Part shown: in pieces, positions 6,237-13,282 of the stretch
Layout: each line of letters opens with the position of its first letter
Numbering within the stretch: position 1 is the stretch's first letter
Assembly: GCA_018268015.1 (NCBI GenBank)
Contig: JAFDXJ010000012.1
Coordinates: forward strand, 1 to 32,037
Reading direction: 5' to 3'
From: Bacteroidota bacterium
Lineage (GTDB): Bacteria; Bacteroidota; Bacteroidia; Chitinophagales; Chitinophagaceae
Length of the DNA: 32,037 nucleotides
Made by a program: the position numbers and the translations under genes
The notes under the pieces: generated by a model
What the model was told of the DNA's origin: nothing
Seen by the model: only the letters and a program-made list of their open reading frames with translations
Database searches by the model: none

Positions 6237-6442
6237 CACGATGGATCGAGACAACCCTTTCCCTGGATGATGACGCTCAAATCACCCTTTTCGAGGCGGA
6301 GGTTTGCATTGGGCGCGCCGATGCTGACATTCCAGGTTCGGCTTGGTTTCGGCCCCGAACCGAAGAAGACGCACTGGCAATGGCTCGCGCCCTGAGCATC
6401 GCCGCCAAGCGGCTGCGTGCCATCTCTAAGGAATTGCCCTGA
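6233..6442 (+). CDS. Hypothetical protein, 69 aa
   Basis: The 69-residue product begins MTRWIETTLSLDDDAQITLF and ends in a helix, ALAMARALSIAAKRLRAISK. The first part looks like two or three strands, the second an amphipathic helix. It is translationally coupled at both ends: ATGA overlap with the RHH-like gene and one-base overlap (TGATG) with the initiator gene. No family is recognised. Confidence 0.55.
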   Translation: MTRWIETTLSLDDDAQITLFEAEVCIGRADADIPGSAWFRPRTEEDALAMARALSIAAKRLRAISKELP

Positions 6443-7365
6443 TGGCCGCGCCATGGTTCAAACTCTATCCAGCCGACTACCTTTTGGATGCGAAGGTGGA
6501 CGCGCTACCCCTGGAAGCCCAAGGAATTCTCATCCGCCTCTGGTGCCTCTGCGCCCGCGATGGTTCGATCCCGCGAGATGTTGCGGTGCTCGCCAGGCGC
6601 AGCGGCGTGGCTGTATCTGTCCTACGAAAGCACTGGCCCATCCTCCTTGCCTTCTTCGAAGAACGAGGGGAGGAGTCGCTCGTTTCGCCACGCCTGGAGT
6701 TCGAGATTTTGAGGTACTCGGAGAAAGTGGAGCGCCTTCACTTGAGGGCCGTGAAAGCTGGGAAGGCAAGCGCAGCTAAACGCCAACTAGCACCATCCAG
6801 GAACGACTCAACACAAGTTGAACTTGTGTTGAGTCGTGGGATGCAACAGGAAGTTCAACTTAAGCCAACGGAAGCAGAAGCAGAAGCAGAAATAACTTAC
6901 CCCCCTCCGGGGACCCCTTGCGGGGAAGCGCCTCCGGCGCGGAGGGGAACTCGGAGGGGCGAAGCGGGGAAGCTCTGGCCCACGGGATGGGGCGAGGCGG
7001 CGGAGACGGAGCTGCAGAGCCTCCTGGCGGAATACCCCAAGAAGCGCCCGGACGGGACGCGAATGAGCAACGGCAGCCCCAAGGAGCTGCGCCGCCTGTG
7101 GCTGGGCATCCTGCAGGCCAACCCCCAGGTGACGCCACGGCTGCTGAAGCTCTGCGCCTACGAGCACCTGGAGAGCGAGCACAGCCCCGGCGTCCGCGTG
7201 GAACAGACGGGCTTCGTGCAGCTCCTGAGCACGGTCTTCGGGCCCAAGAAAGCCAGCTGGGAGAGCTACCTCGAAGGCGCCATGGCGCGCCAGCGGGCCC
7301 AAGACTCAGGCCTGAACCCTGAGCCGATCCCGCTCATGCGCTTGCAGGAGGCCGCCCATGGCTGA
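6442..7365 (+). CDS. DUF1376-like replication initiator
   Basis: This 307-residue protein starts APWFKLYPADYLLDAKVDAL, then LPLEAQGILIRLWCLCARDG and DVAVLARRSGVAVSVLRKHW, the layout of the DUF1376/replisome-organiser N-terminal winged helix found in phage initiators beside DnaB helicases. Residues about 120-175 are a low-complexity linker with an EAEAEAE run. The C-terminal third is a second helical domain (LQSLLAEYPKKRPDGTRMSN onward). The linker-coding DNA carries a 17-base-arm palindrome and a second partial copy, much as lambda ori lies inside gene O. The next gene is the helicase, which it probably loads. Start coupled to the previous stop. Confidence 0.75.
   Translation: MAAPWFKLYPADYLLDAKVDALPLEAQGILIRLWCLCARDGSIPRDVAVLARRSGVAVSVLRKHWPILLAFFEERGEESLVSPRLEFEILRYSEKVERLHLRAVKAGKASAAKRQLAPSRNDSTQVELVLSRGMQQEVQLKPTEAEAEAEITYPPPGTPCGEAPPARRGTRRGEAGKLWPTGWGEAAETELQSLLAEYPKKRPDGTRMSNGSPKELRRLWLGILQANPQVTPRLLKLCAYEHLESEHSPGVRVEQTGFVQLLSTVFGPKKASWESYLEGAMARQRAQDSGLNPEPIPLMRLQEAAHG
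6803..6837. other. Ori-like near-perfect palindrome inside initiator gene
   Basis: The left arm ACGACTCAACACAAGTT (6803-6819) and right arm AACTTGTGTTGAGTCGT (6821-6837) pair perfectly around a single G at 6820. The core AAGTT-N-AACTT recurs at 6851-6861, 36 bases centre to centre, and an A-rich run follows (about 6868-6897). Iterated binding sites plus an AT-richer stretch inside the initiator gene is the arrangement of lambda-type origins. Confidence 0.55.
6851..6861. repeat. Second copy of origin core AAGTTCAACTT
   Basis: AAGTTCAACTT is the exact reverse complement of the centre of the palindrome at 6815-6825 and is itself palindromic around one base. Its 36-base distance (about 3.4 helical turns) could put two initiator dimers near each other on the helix. 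Confidence 0.4.
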
Positions 7366-8680
7366 CTGGATTCCGAAGCGCCTGCCCGAGGACACCGAGG
7401 CCGAGCGGAGCCTCCTGGCAACCTGTTCCGGCCCTGGGATGGAGGCGCGTGCCAAGACGATCATCCGCGGGCTCTCGGATGCTGACTTCGTGGCACCGCA
7501 GCACAAGGCGCTCTTCGCGGCTCTTTACTCGCTGCTGGAGGACGCCCTGGAGGTGAACGCGCTCACGCTGAAGGACAGGCTCGAGCAGCGCGGCCAGTTG
7601 GGCAGCGTGGGTGGTTTCACGGGCCTCACGGAGCTCCTGGCGGCTGAGGAGGTGGGTCGCCCGGAGGTGCTAGCGGACCTGCTGAAACGCAAGCGACAGA
7701 GCCGCGAGCTGGTGAAGCTCGGGGCGAGGCTCATTCGCGAGGCTACGGAAGGGGTCGCCGAACTCCCGGCCATCATCACCGAGGGCATGGAGGAGCTCGG
7801 GCGGATTGCCCGCCACGGCCGCCCGGCGGAAGTCACTAGCTGGGGCGAAGCGCTGGAGATGGCGAGCAACCTTGAGGCGTTCCGCGATGGCGCGCTTGAG
7901 CGAGGGGGCTACTGGGGCATCGCGGAGCTTGATGAGCTGGCGCCGATCCCGGCCGGCCAGGTCACTTTCGTCGCTGCGCGACCTGGCGTCGGGAAGACGG
8001 CGTTGATGACCCAGATCGCGGTTCAGAGCGCCATCCTGGGCCGGAAGCCGTTCATCGTGCAGTTGGAGCTACCCAAGAAGACCGCCTTGGCCAGAATCGC
8101 CTCGTACTTGACGCGCACTTCCACCCGCGTCCTGAAGGACGGCAGCTACGGGCCGCAAGTGGCGCAGACGCTCCGGAATTTCGGCGAAGAGCTTCTTGCC
8201 GGGCGCTTGATCTCGCCCCGACAGGGCACTCCCTGGCACCAGATCGAGCCCACGCTGGTGGAATCCATCGAGCGGGACGGCACCGATCTGGTGCTCATCG
8301 ACTACTTCTCGCTCATTGGGCGACCGGCCACGGCCAAGGGCTCCAACGAGGCCTACGCCTTCGCCCGGGTCTCAGAGCAGATCACCGCCTTCGCCAAGGA
8401 GCACCAGGGTGTGGGTGTGGTGTTGCTGGGCCAGTTGAAACAGGACGCTGCCGAGCGCGAGCCCAAGGATGGCGATGTGGCGGACTCCGACCGGCCCGCC
8501 CGCGACGCCGCGGTGAGCCTATTCCTCTGGCGCGATGCCAACGAGCAGATCAGGGCCGTCCTGCGGAAGAACCGGGACGGGGCCTTGGGTTGGAAGCGCA
8601 CCCTGGCCTTTGAGGGCTGGAGCCAGCGGTTCACGGTTCAGGAACAGGAAACCGCCGAACCACCACGGAGGCGCGGATGA
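7358..8680 (+). CDS. DnaB-type replicative helicase
   Basis: This 440-residue ATPase has the DnaB layout. Residues 8-115 form the N-terminal helical domain (EDTEAERSLLATCSGPG opening). A RecA-like core starts near 186 and carries Walker A (ARPGVGKTAL, about 207-216), the following LEL segment, Walker B (DLVLIDYFSLI, about 310-320), a glutamine strand (VVLLGQLKQD) and the arginine-rich end of the fold (FLWRDANEQIRAVLRKNRDG). It would unwind the fork as a hexamer. It is 8 bases inside the end of the initiator gene, the usual initiator-helicase pairing. Length is near the family norm of about 450. Only the helicase and initiator are seen; primase and polymerase are presumably from the host. Confidence 0.93.
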   Translation: MADWIPKRLPEDTEAERSLLATCSGPGMEARAKTIIRGLSDADFVAPQHKALFAALYSLLEDALEVNALTLKDRLEQRGQLGSVGGFTGLTELLAAEEVGRPEVLADLLKRKRQSRELVKLGARLIREATEGVAELPAIITEGMEELGRIARHGRPAEVTSWGEALEMASNLEAFRDGALERGGYWGIAELDELAPIPAGQVTFVAARPGVGKTALMTQIAVQSAILGRKPFIVQLELPKKTALARIASYLTRTSTRVLKDGSYGPQVAQTLRNFGEELLAGRLISPRQGTPWHQIEPTLVESIERDGTDLVLIDYFSLIGRPATAKGSNEAYAFARVSEQITAFAKEHQGVGVVLLGQLKQDAAEREPKDGDVADSDRPARDAAVSLFLWRDANEQIRAVLRKNRDGALGWKRTLAFEGWSQRFTVQEQETAEPPRRRG

Positions 8681-9129
8681 GGCGCACCGCAGCCATCCCC
8701 GGTGGACTCTTCCGGCGCACGCGCCGCGAGCTGCTGCACGCTGGGTTGCGAGGCTGGAAGCCCACCAAGGGCACCTCGTCGAAGCGGTGGCAGCACTGGG
8801 AGCGGCCCGAAGATGTCCCAGCCCACATCCGCCAAGCAGTGCGCATCGCTGTGGCTTCGACACCCATCTCATCAGTGGATGACCGTCTGAGGAATGCTGC
8901 CGAGAAGCTGGCCCAGGAATTCGTGGAGGCCTTCGGATCCAAACTCCGCGTGGTGATGGTGGCTGAGGCAGTGCGCCAGGTTGAACCGGGAATTCCATCC
9001 CTGGCCATTTTCCAGGCCTGTGGATTGGAGCTTGGGATGGCACTCACCACTAGCAGGAACCAATACTACCGGGCTGTGGCGCTGAAAACGAAAGGAGGGC
9101 CCGATGGACATCAAGATCACACCGCCTGA
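8677..9129 (+). CDS. Hypothetical protein after helicase
   Basis: The 150-residue product begins with a basic tail (MRRTAAIPGGLFRRTRRELL) and contains a conspicuous Lys/Trp stretch (GWKPTKGTSSKRWQHWERPE). The second half is a helical domain (LRNAAEKLAQEFVEAFGSKL onward). It could bind nucleic acid and assist replication, but no family is recognised. It overlaps the helicase as ATGA and the next gene by 26 bases, which places it in the same transcript. Confidence 0.55.
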   Translation: MRRTAAIPGGLFRRTRRELLHAGLRGWKPTKGTSSKRWQHWERPEDVPAHIRQAVRIAVASTPISSVDDRLRNAAEKLAQEFVEAFGSKLRVVMVAEAVRQVEPGIPSLAIFQACGLELGMALTTSRNQYYRAVALKTKGGPDGHQDHTA

Positions 9130-9859
9130 CATCTCACCCCTCATCGCCAAGCTGGATGATGCCGGTCAGCGGCAGGTGCCGTTCGCGCTGGCATTGAGTC
9201 TCACCAAGACGGCCCAGGATGCACGGGACACGATCCAGAAGACCATGAGCGGCCTGTTTCAAGGCGGCGCAGTGAAAGCCACGCTGGACAGCGTGCAGGT
9301 CCAGCCGGCGATGAAGCAGGCCCAGCGCGTCGTGGCCAAGGTCTTCATCCAGTACGAGGGCGGCCGTGGGACTGCACCCGTCGCGTGGCTGGCGCCCGAG
9401 GTGGAGGGCGGCGACCGCATCGGTATCAAAGGGTTCGATCAGCGCCTACAGTCCGCAGGCATCCTACCCAGTGGGATGCAGACCGTGCTGGCCCGGGATG
9501 CGCCCAAGGATGCCTATGGGAACCTCACGGGCGGCGGACCGGCCTACCTCAGCATCCTTTCGCAGGTGGGTGCGTCCACCTCCAGCCGCGCGCCCGGGCG
9601 CGGCAAGGGGCGTCTGGCTGCCAAGCGCGACCCGGCCGTGCGGATCTTCGCCGGCAAGGGCAAGGACGGCGTGCTGGGCATCTGGCAGACCATCAGCCAC
9701 GACCAGGCGAAGCTGCTCTTCCTGTTCGTGAAGAAGACTCCGCACTACCAACGCAGGCTGCCCTTCGACGAGATCGTGCAGACCGTCTTCGACCGCCGCT
9801 TCACCATCCACTTCGAGGAGTCCATGGCATACGCACTTAAAACGGCGCGGCCCTTATGA
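9104..9859 (+). CDS. Minor tail protein Z-like (tail completion)
   Basis: This 251-residue protein opens with a tail-assembly pattern: FALALSLTKTAQDARDTIQK (about residues 28-47) is the signature seen in lambda GpZ-like minor tail proteins, which finish the tail end that meets the head. The middle is beta-rich with a Gly/Pro insert and the end carries aromatic residues (HYQRRLPFDEIVQTVFDRRF). It has a perfect ribosome site, AAAGGAGG at 9091-9098. The position is odd: ahead of the terminase rather than among tail genes. Length is above lambda Z (192). A different head or tail accessory role is possible. Confidence 0.55.
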   Translation: MDIKITPPDISPLIAKLDDAGQRQVPFALALSLTKTAQDARDTIQKTMSGLFQGGAVKATLDSVQVQPAMKQAQRVVAKVFIQYEGGRGTAPVAWLAPEVEGGDRIGIKGFDQRLQSAGILPSGMQTVLARDAPKDAYGNLTGGGPAYLSILSQVGASTSSRAPGRGKGRLAAKRDPAVRIFAGKGKDGVLGIWQTISHDQAKLLFLFVKKTPHYQRRLPFDEIVQTVFDRRFTIHFEESMAYALKTARPL

Positions 9860-9996
9860 CGGTATATGGCGCGGGTCCTTCTGTGGGTATACGCTCGGGG
9901 GTGTATTCCAGCCCGACCATCGCAGCGTGTAGACCAATCAAAATCAAGACTTACGCATCTGACATGTGCGACATATCGAAGTTGAGATAAGGCCAT
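9860..9996. promoter_or_regulatory. Intergenic gap ahead of terminase (possible cos/pac)
   Basis: These 137 bases are richer in A and T than the flanks. They contain GGTATA twice (9861-9866, 9886-9891), a GACAT pair at 9961-9974 (GACATGTGC, GACATATC) and, just before the small terminase, an A-rich run. Lambda-type phages with Nu1/GpA terminases put cos here. No cohesive-end sequence could be identified by eye. Confidence 0.35.
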
Positions 9997-10485
9997 ATGG
10001 ATATTCATAACCTCACACAGGTAGAGCTGCTGGAGATTCTCAGGATCTCCAGGCAGACCGCCGTTGTGATGGCCAGCGAGGATCCGCCGCTGCCTTCTCG
10101 CAAGGACGGTAAGTACCGCCTCTACGATTTGTCAGAAGTGGTCCCCTGGATGGTGGACCGGGCCGTCAGGAAGGCCGGGGTCCAGGTGAAGAAGAAGGTC
10201 GAGAAGTCCGATGTGCCGGACTACGACATCAGCGAGGCCAGGAAGATGGCCGCCGATGCCGAGCTGGCCGAACTCAAGGTGGCCCGCGAGCGCGGCGAGC
10301 TGCTCCACCTGACGGACTACGAGCGGGCCTGGGCGGATCGGATCCAGCGCCATTCCCAGGGCATGGCCTCCATCAAGGCGCGTGTGGCCTCGCGGCTGGG
10401 GCCAGAGGCGGCCGCGGTCATCGATGAGGAGATCGGCAAGGTGCTGGGCAGCATGGACCAGGTGAAGCTGGATCAGCCCGTATGA
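9997..10485 (+). CDS. Terminase small subunit (Nu1-like)
   Basis: The 162-residue product fits lambda Nu1-type small terminases, which bind the packaging site and recruit the large subunit. Residues 1-55 form a winged HTH (NLTQVELLEILRISRQTAVV ... GKYRLYDLSEVVPW), as in Nu1 and MerR-like proteins. The rest is helical: a Lys-rich linker, then AELAELKVARERGELLHLTD for binding the large subunit. It overlaps the GpA gene as ATGA. Upstream, AGATAAGG at about 9985-9992 serves as the ribosome site. Confidence 0.85.
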   Translation: MDIHNLTQVELLEILRISRQTAVVMASEDPPLPSRKDGKYRLYDLSEVVPWMVDRAVRKAGVQVKKKVEKSDVPDYDISEARKMAADAELAELKVARERGELLHLTDYERAWADRIQRHSQGMASIKARVASRLGPEAAAVIDEEIGKVLGSMDQVKLDQPV

Positions 10486-12494
10486 CCTTCGCCACCGCCC
10501 CCGAAGCCATGGACCGCCTCCGCGAGATCGAGCTGCGCCTGGATGGGTTGTGGGCGCTCCCGAAGGCGCTTTCGGTGTCCGAATGGGGCACCGCGAATCT
10601 GGAGCTCACCACCGGCAACCGGAAAGGCCCTTGGACGCCCGACCCCTACCAGGTCGAGATCATGGACGCCGCCGCCGATTCCGCGGTGCGCCGCGTCACC
10701 TGGATGAAGCCAGCTCAGGTGGGGTGGACACTCCTCTGCCAGGTTGTCGTGGGCCACGCCGTGCAGCACAACGGCCTCCCCGTCCTCTGGGTCATGCCCA
10801 GCGCCGAGACCGCCGCCAAGTTCGCCAAGGACCGCCTGGAGCCGCTCATCCAAGCCTGCCCCGCGTTGAACACCATCCTCGTGCGGCCGACCGCCAAAAA
10901 CACCGGCAGCACCACACGGCACAAGGTCTTCCGCAACGGCGGCAGCATCCTCCTGGCCTCCGCCGGGAACCCCCGCGAGCTCCGCTCCTTCCAGTCCGCG
11001 CTGATGGTCTTCGATGAACGCAGCGCCTGGAAAGTGGACCTGCACGGGGAAGGCAATCCCGCCCGCCTGGCGGAGGCCCGGGGCAAGACCTACCCCGACC
11101 TCAAGATCTTTGAGGGCTCAACCCCCGGCGCCCTCCCCGCCGGTCTGGATCCCACCGAGCAGAGCTTCCTCAAGGGCTCCCAAGGTCGCTGGGAAGTCCC
11201 GTGCCCCCACTGCAACTTCGAGCAGCGCCTCATCTGGTCCAGCCCTGGTCCTGGCGGTGAGCGGCGCTACCACCTCGTATTCGAGCGCACAGGTAAGAAC
11301 GCCCGTGAGGTCGTCCCCGGCTCCGCGGCCTACGCCTGCGCAGCGTGTGGGACACGCATAGAGCAGACCTGGCGCTGGAAGATGGCCCAGGCGGGCAAGT
11401 GGGCCCACGAGTTCCCGCTGCGCACCGCCCATCGCAGCTTCCACATGACAGCCCTGTCCTCCGTGGCCGGTGACAACTGGGACTTGCTGGCCCAGCAGTG
11501 GCTCGATGCGCAGGATGACCCCTTCGAGCTAAAGACCTTCATCACCCTGAACCTCGGCGAAGCCTGGGAAGACCGCGGCGATGGCGGCGTGGATGTGAAC
11601 GCCCTCCGCGCCCGCGCCGACCGCGAGCAGCGGGACCGCGGCGTGATCCCCAACGGCGTGGGCTTCCTCACCTGTTTCGTGGATGTGCAGGGGCAGGCTT
11701 CGGGGAACTACCTCTTCGCCACAGTCGTGGGCTGGGGTGCCGATGGAGAGAGCTGGCTCGTGGACTGGACCATCATCCCTGGCGATGTGGGCGAGCCGTC
11801 GCTCTGGGCGGACCTGGATCGCTGGCTCCTCGAGGAGCGCAAGCATGAGATCTCGGGCCGCGCCATGAAGGTGGCGATCACGCTGGTGGATTCCGGCTCA
11901 GGTTCGCACTCGGATGCCGTCTACAGCTATGTCCAGCCGCGGCAGGGTGCGGCGCGAAGGGTCTTCGCGGCTCGCGGCGTGCCCATGCTCGACCGTCCGG
12001 GCCTCGCCAAGGAATCCGTCACAAAGAAGAGCCGGGTGCGCCTGTGGCTGCACAGCAATCCAGCCTGGAAGCAGCGCCTCTTCGGCCAGCTCCAGCGCCC
12101 GAACCCCGGCCCTGGCTACATGCACCTGGCGCACTGGGCCACGGATGAATTCCTGGAGCAGCTCACGGCGGAGGCTTTCGTGCCCATCGCCGACCCCAAG
12201 ACCAAGCGCGTGAAGGGCGAGTGGAAGCAGCTGCGGGCCCGCAACGAGGCATGGGACTGTTGGGGGGGCTGCCTTGTGGGCGCGTGGATTCTTCAGAACC
12301 TCCTGGCGCCCGCGGTCTACCGAGATGCCAGGAAGCTCGCCGAAGAGGCCGCGAAGCCCCTCGAAGACAGCAAGCCCGAGCCGAAGGTGATCCAGCCTCC
12401 GCCCAACCGTGGCCCCAGAGGCGGTGGCATGGGCGGTTTGGGTGGCGGCATGGGTGGGTTCGGTGGTGGCGGGATCGGGCGCGGCGCCTGGTAG
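10482..12494 (+). CDS. Terminase large subunit (GpA family)
   Basis: This 670-residue packaging ATPase-nuclease matches lambda GpA in order and length (641). The variant Walker A is KPAQVGWT (76-83), Walker B LMVFDE (174-179). Two CxxC pairs (CPHC about 241-244, CAAC about 284-287) form the zinc finger of the family. The nuclease domain follows, with an acidic strand FVDVQG (about 396-401) and LVDSGSGS (about 467-474). The C-terminus is unusually Gly/Met-rich (GGGMGGLGGGMGGFGGGG). GpA packaging with cos cutting is implied. A terminator-like hairpin follows. Confidence 0.95.
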   Translation: MTFATAPEAMDRLREIELRLDGLWALPKALSVSEWGTANLELTTGNRKGPWTPDPYQVEIMDAAADSAVRRVTWMKPAQVGWTLLCQVVVGHAVQHNGLPVLWVMPSAETAAKFAKDRLEPLIQACPALNTILVRPTAKNTGSTTRHKVFRNGGSILLASAGNPRELRSFQSALMVFDERSAWKVDLHGEGNPARLAEARGKTYPDLKIFEGSTPGALPAGLDPTEQSFLKGSQGRWEVPCPHCNFEQRLIWSSPGPGGERRYHLVFERTGKNAREVVPGSAAYACAACGTRIEQTWRWKMAQAGKWAHEFPLRTAHRSFHMTALSSVAGDNWDLLAQQWLDAQDDPFELKTFITLNLGEAWEDRGDGGVDVNALRARADREQRDRGVIPNGVGFLTCFVDVQGQASGNYLFATVVGWGADGESWLVDWTIIPGDVGEPSLWADLDRWLLEERKHEISGRAMKVAITLVDSGSGSHSDAVYSYVQPRQGAARRVFAARGVPMLDRPGLAKESVTKKSRVRLWLHSNPAWKQRLFGQLQRPNPGPGYMHLAHWATDEFLEQLTAEAFVPIADPKTKRVKGEWKQLRARNEAWDCWGGCLVGAWILQNLLAPAVYRDARKLAEEAAKPLEDSKPEPKVIQPPPNRGPRGGGMGGLGGGMGGFGGGGIGRGAW

Positions 12495-12512
12495 CGCGAG
12501 ACGGTAGACAGC

Positions 12513-12543
12513 AAAAGGCCCCGGATCTCCGGGGCCTTTCCCT
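12513..12543 (+). terminator. Rho-independent-type terminator after terminase
   Basis: AAAA precedes the perfect 8-base stem GGCCCCGG (12517-12524) / CCGGGGCC (12529-12536) with loop ATCT, followed by TTTCCCTT. The stem is very stable and flanked by A on one side and T on the other, so it could stop transcription in both directions. The T run is short. Confidence 0.6.
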
Positions 12544-12580
12544 TCCCACGATTCGGAGTCTGCCCTAGTTCATCCGCCCT

Positions 12581-12692
12581 CCTTGGACCTTGGAGCCCCC
12601 AAGGTGGGGCGTAGCTCCGGCCTAAAGCTATACCGAAACATCGAGACAGCTTGGAACTGCTCCACCTTGGACCTTGGGTTCGAGGGTCCAAG
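12581..12692 (+). promoter_or_regulatory. Repeat-built leader that can mask the next start codon
   Basis: The 13-mer CCTTGGACCTTGG occurs at 12581-12593 and 12665-12677. The first copy can fold with CCAAGGT at 12599-12605 (ACCTTGG / CCAAGGT, 5-base loop). The second can fold with GGTCCAAG at 12685-12692 (CTTGGACC 12666-12673, 11-base loop), covering part of the GAGGG ribosome site (12682-12686) and the first base of the GTG start of the gpW-like gene. Both copies are complementary to GGTCCAAG, so two alternative structures are possible. This looks like a translational control leader. Confidence 0.4.
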
Positions 12693-13282
12693 TGGCCGAC
12701 ATCCTGTACGGCGAACCGCAAACGATCACCGCTGGAGATCGCGTCCAGTGGAAGCTCGCGCTTGCTGATTTCGCGCCTGCGGATGGATGGACGCTGCACT
12801 ATGTCCTCCTCGCCACGGGCCTAAACCCCATCACCATCGTGGGTTCGGCCAGTGGCACGGATCACCTGGTGGACATCGCGGCCGCGACCACGGCTGGATG
12901 GGTGGCCGGCGGCTACAACTGGACCTCGTATGTGGTCAACGGCTCTGACCGACGGACGATCGGCTCCGGCTTCGTCACCATCGCGCCTGACCCCACCACG
13001 CAGACCATCTCCTATGACCCGCGCACCCTTGCACAGAAGATCCTCGCCCAGATCCAGACCGCGCTGGCCCAGGAGCTGAGCAACCCGCTCTCCGAGTACC
13101 GCATCGGCGACCGCACCGTGAAGCGCGATCCGGGCACCAAGGATGAGCTCCTGCGCATGGAGGCGATCTTCAAGGCGCGGGTGGCGCGTGAGCAGGGCAC
13201 GGGCGGCCGCATCGTCAGCATCCCCATCACCTTCCTGCCCAATTACGGCGTGAGCCCCGACCCGGGAGGCACCCTTGGGTAG
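12692..13282 (+). CDS. Head-tail connector with gpW-like C-terminal domain
   Basis: A 196-residue protein in two parts. The first, beta-rich with an Ig-like look (DILYGEPQTITAGDRVQWKL ... DFAPADGWTLHYVLLATGL), resembles the N-terminal half of many phage head-joining proteins. The second starts near residue 105 (TISYDPRTLAQKILAQIQTA) and ends SEYRIGDRTVKRDPGTKDEL then a basic helix, resembling gpW (68 aa in lambda), which fits between portal and tail. GTG at 12692 was preferred to TTG at 12674 because GAGGG precedes it; TTG would extend the protein by six residues. It overlaps the portal start by 8 bases. Confidence 0.6.
   Translation: MADILYGEPQTITAGDRVQWKLALADFAPADGWTLHYVLLATGLNPITIVGSASGTDHLVDIAAATTAGWVAGGYNWTSYVVNGSDRRTIGSGFVTIAPDPTTQTISYDPRTLAQKILAQIQTALAQELSNPLSEYRIGDRTVKRDPGTKDELLRMEAIFKARVAREQGTGGRIVSIPITFLPNYGVSPDPGGTLG

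Noticed and set aside
9930..9955. An IHF site (WATCAANNNNTTR) in the gap ahead of the small terminase
   Set aside because: AATCAA occurs but the following TTR is missing at the right spacing, so the consensus is not met.
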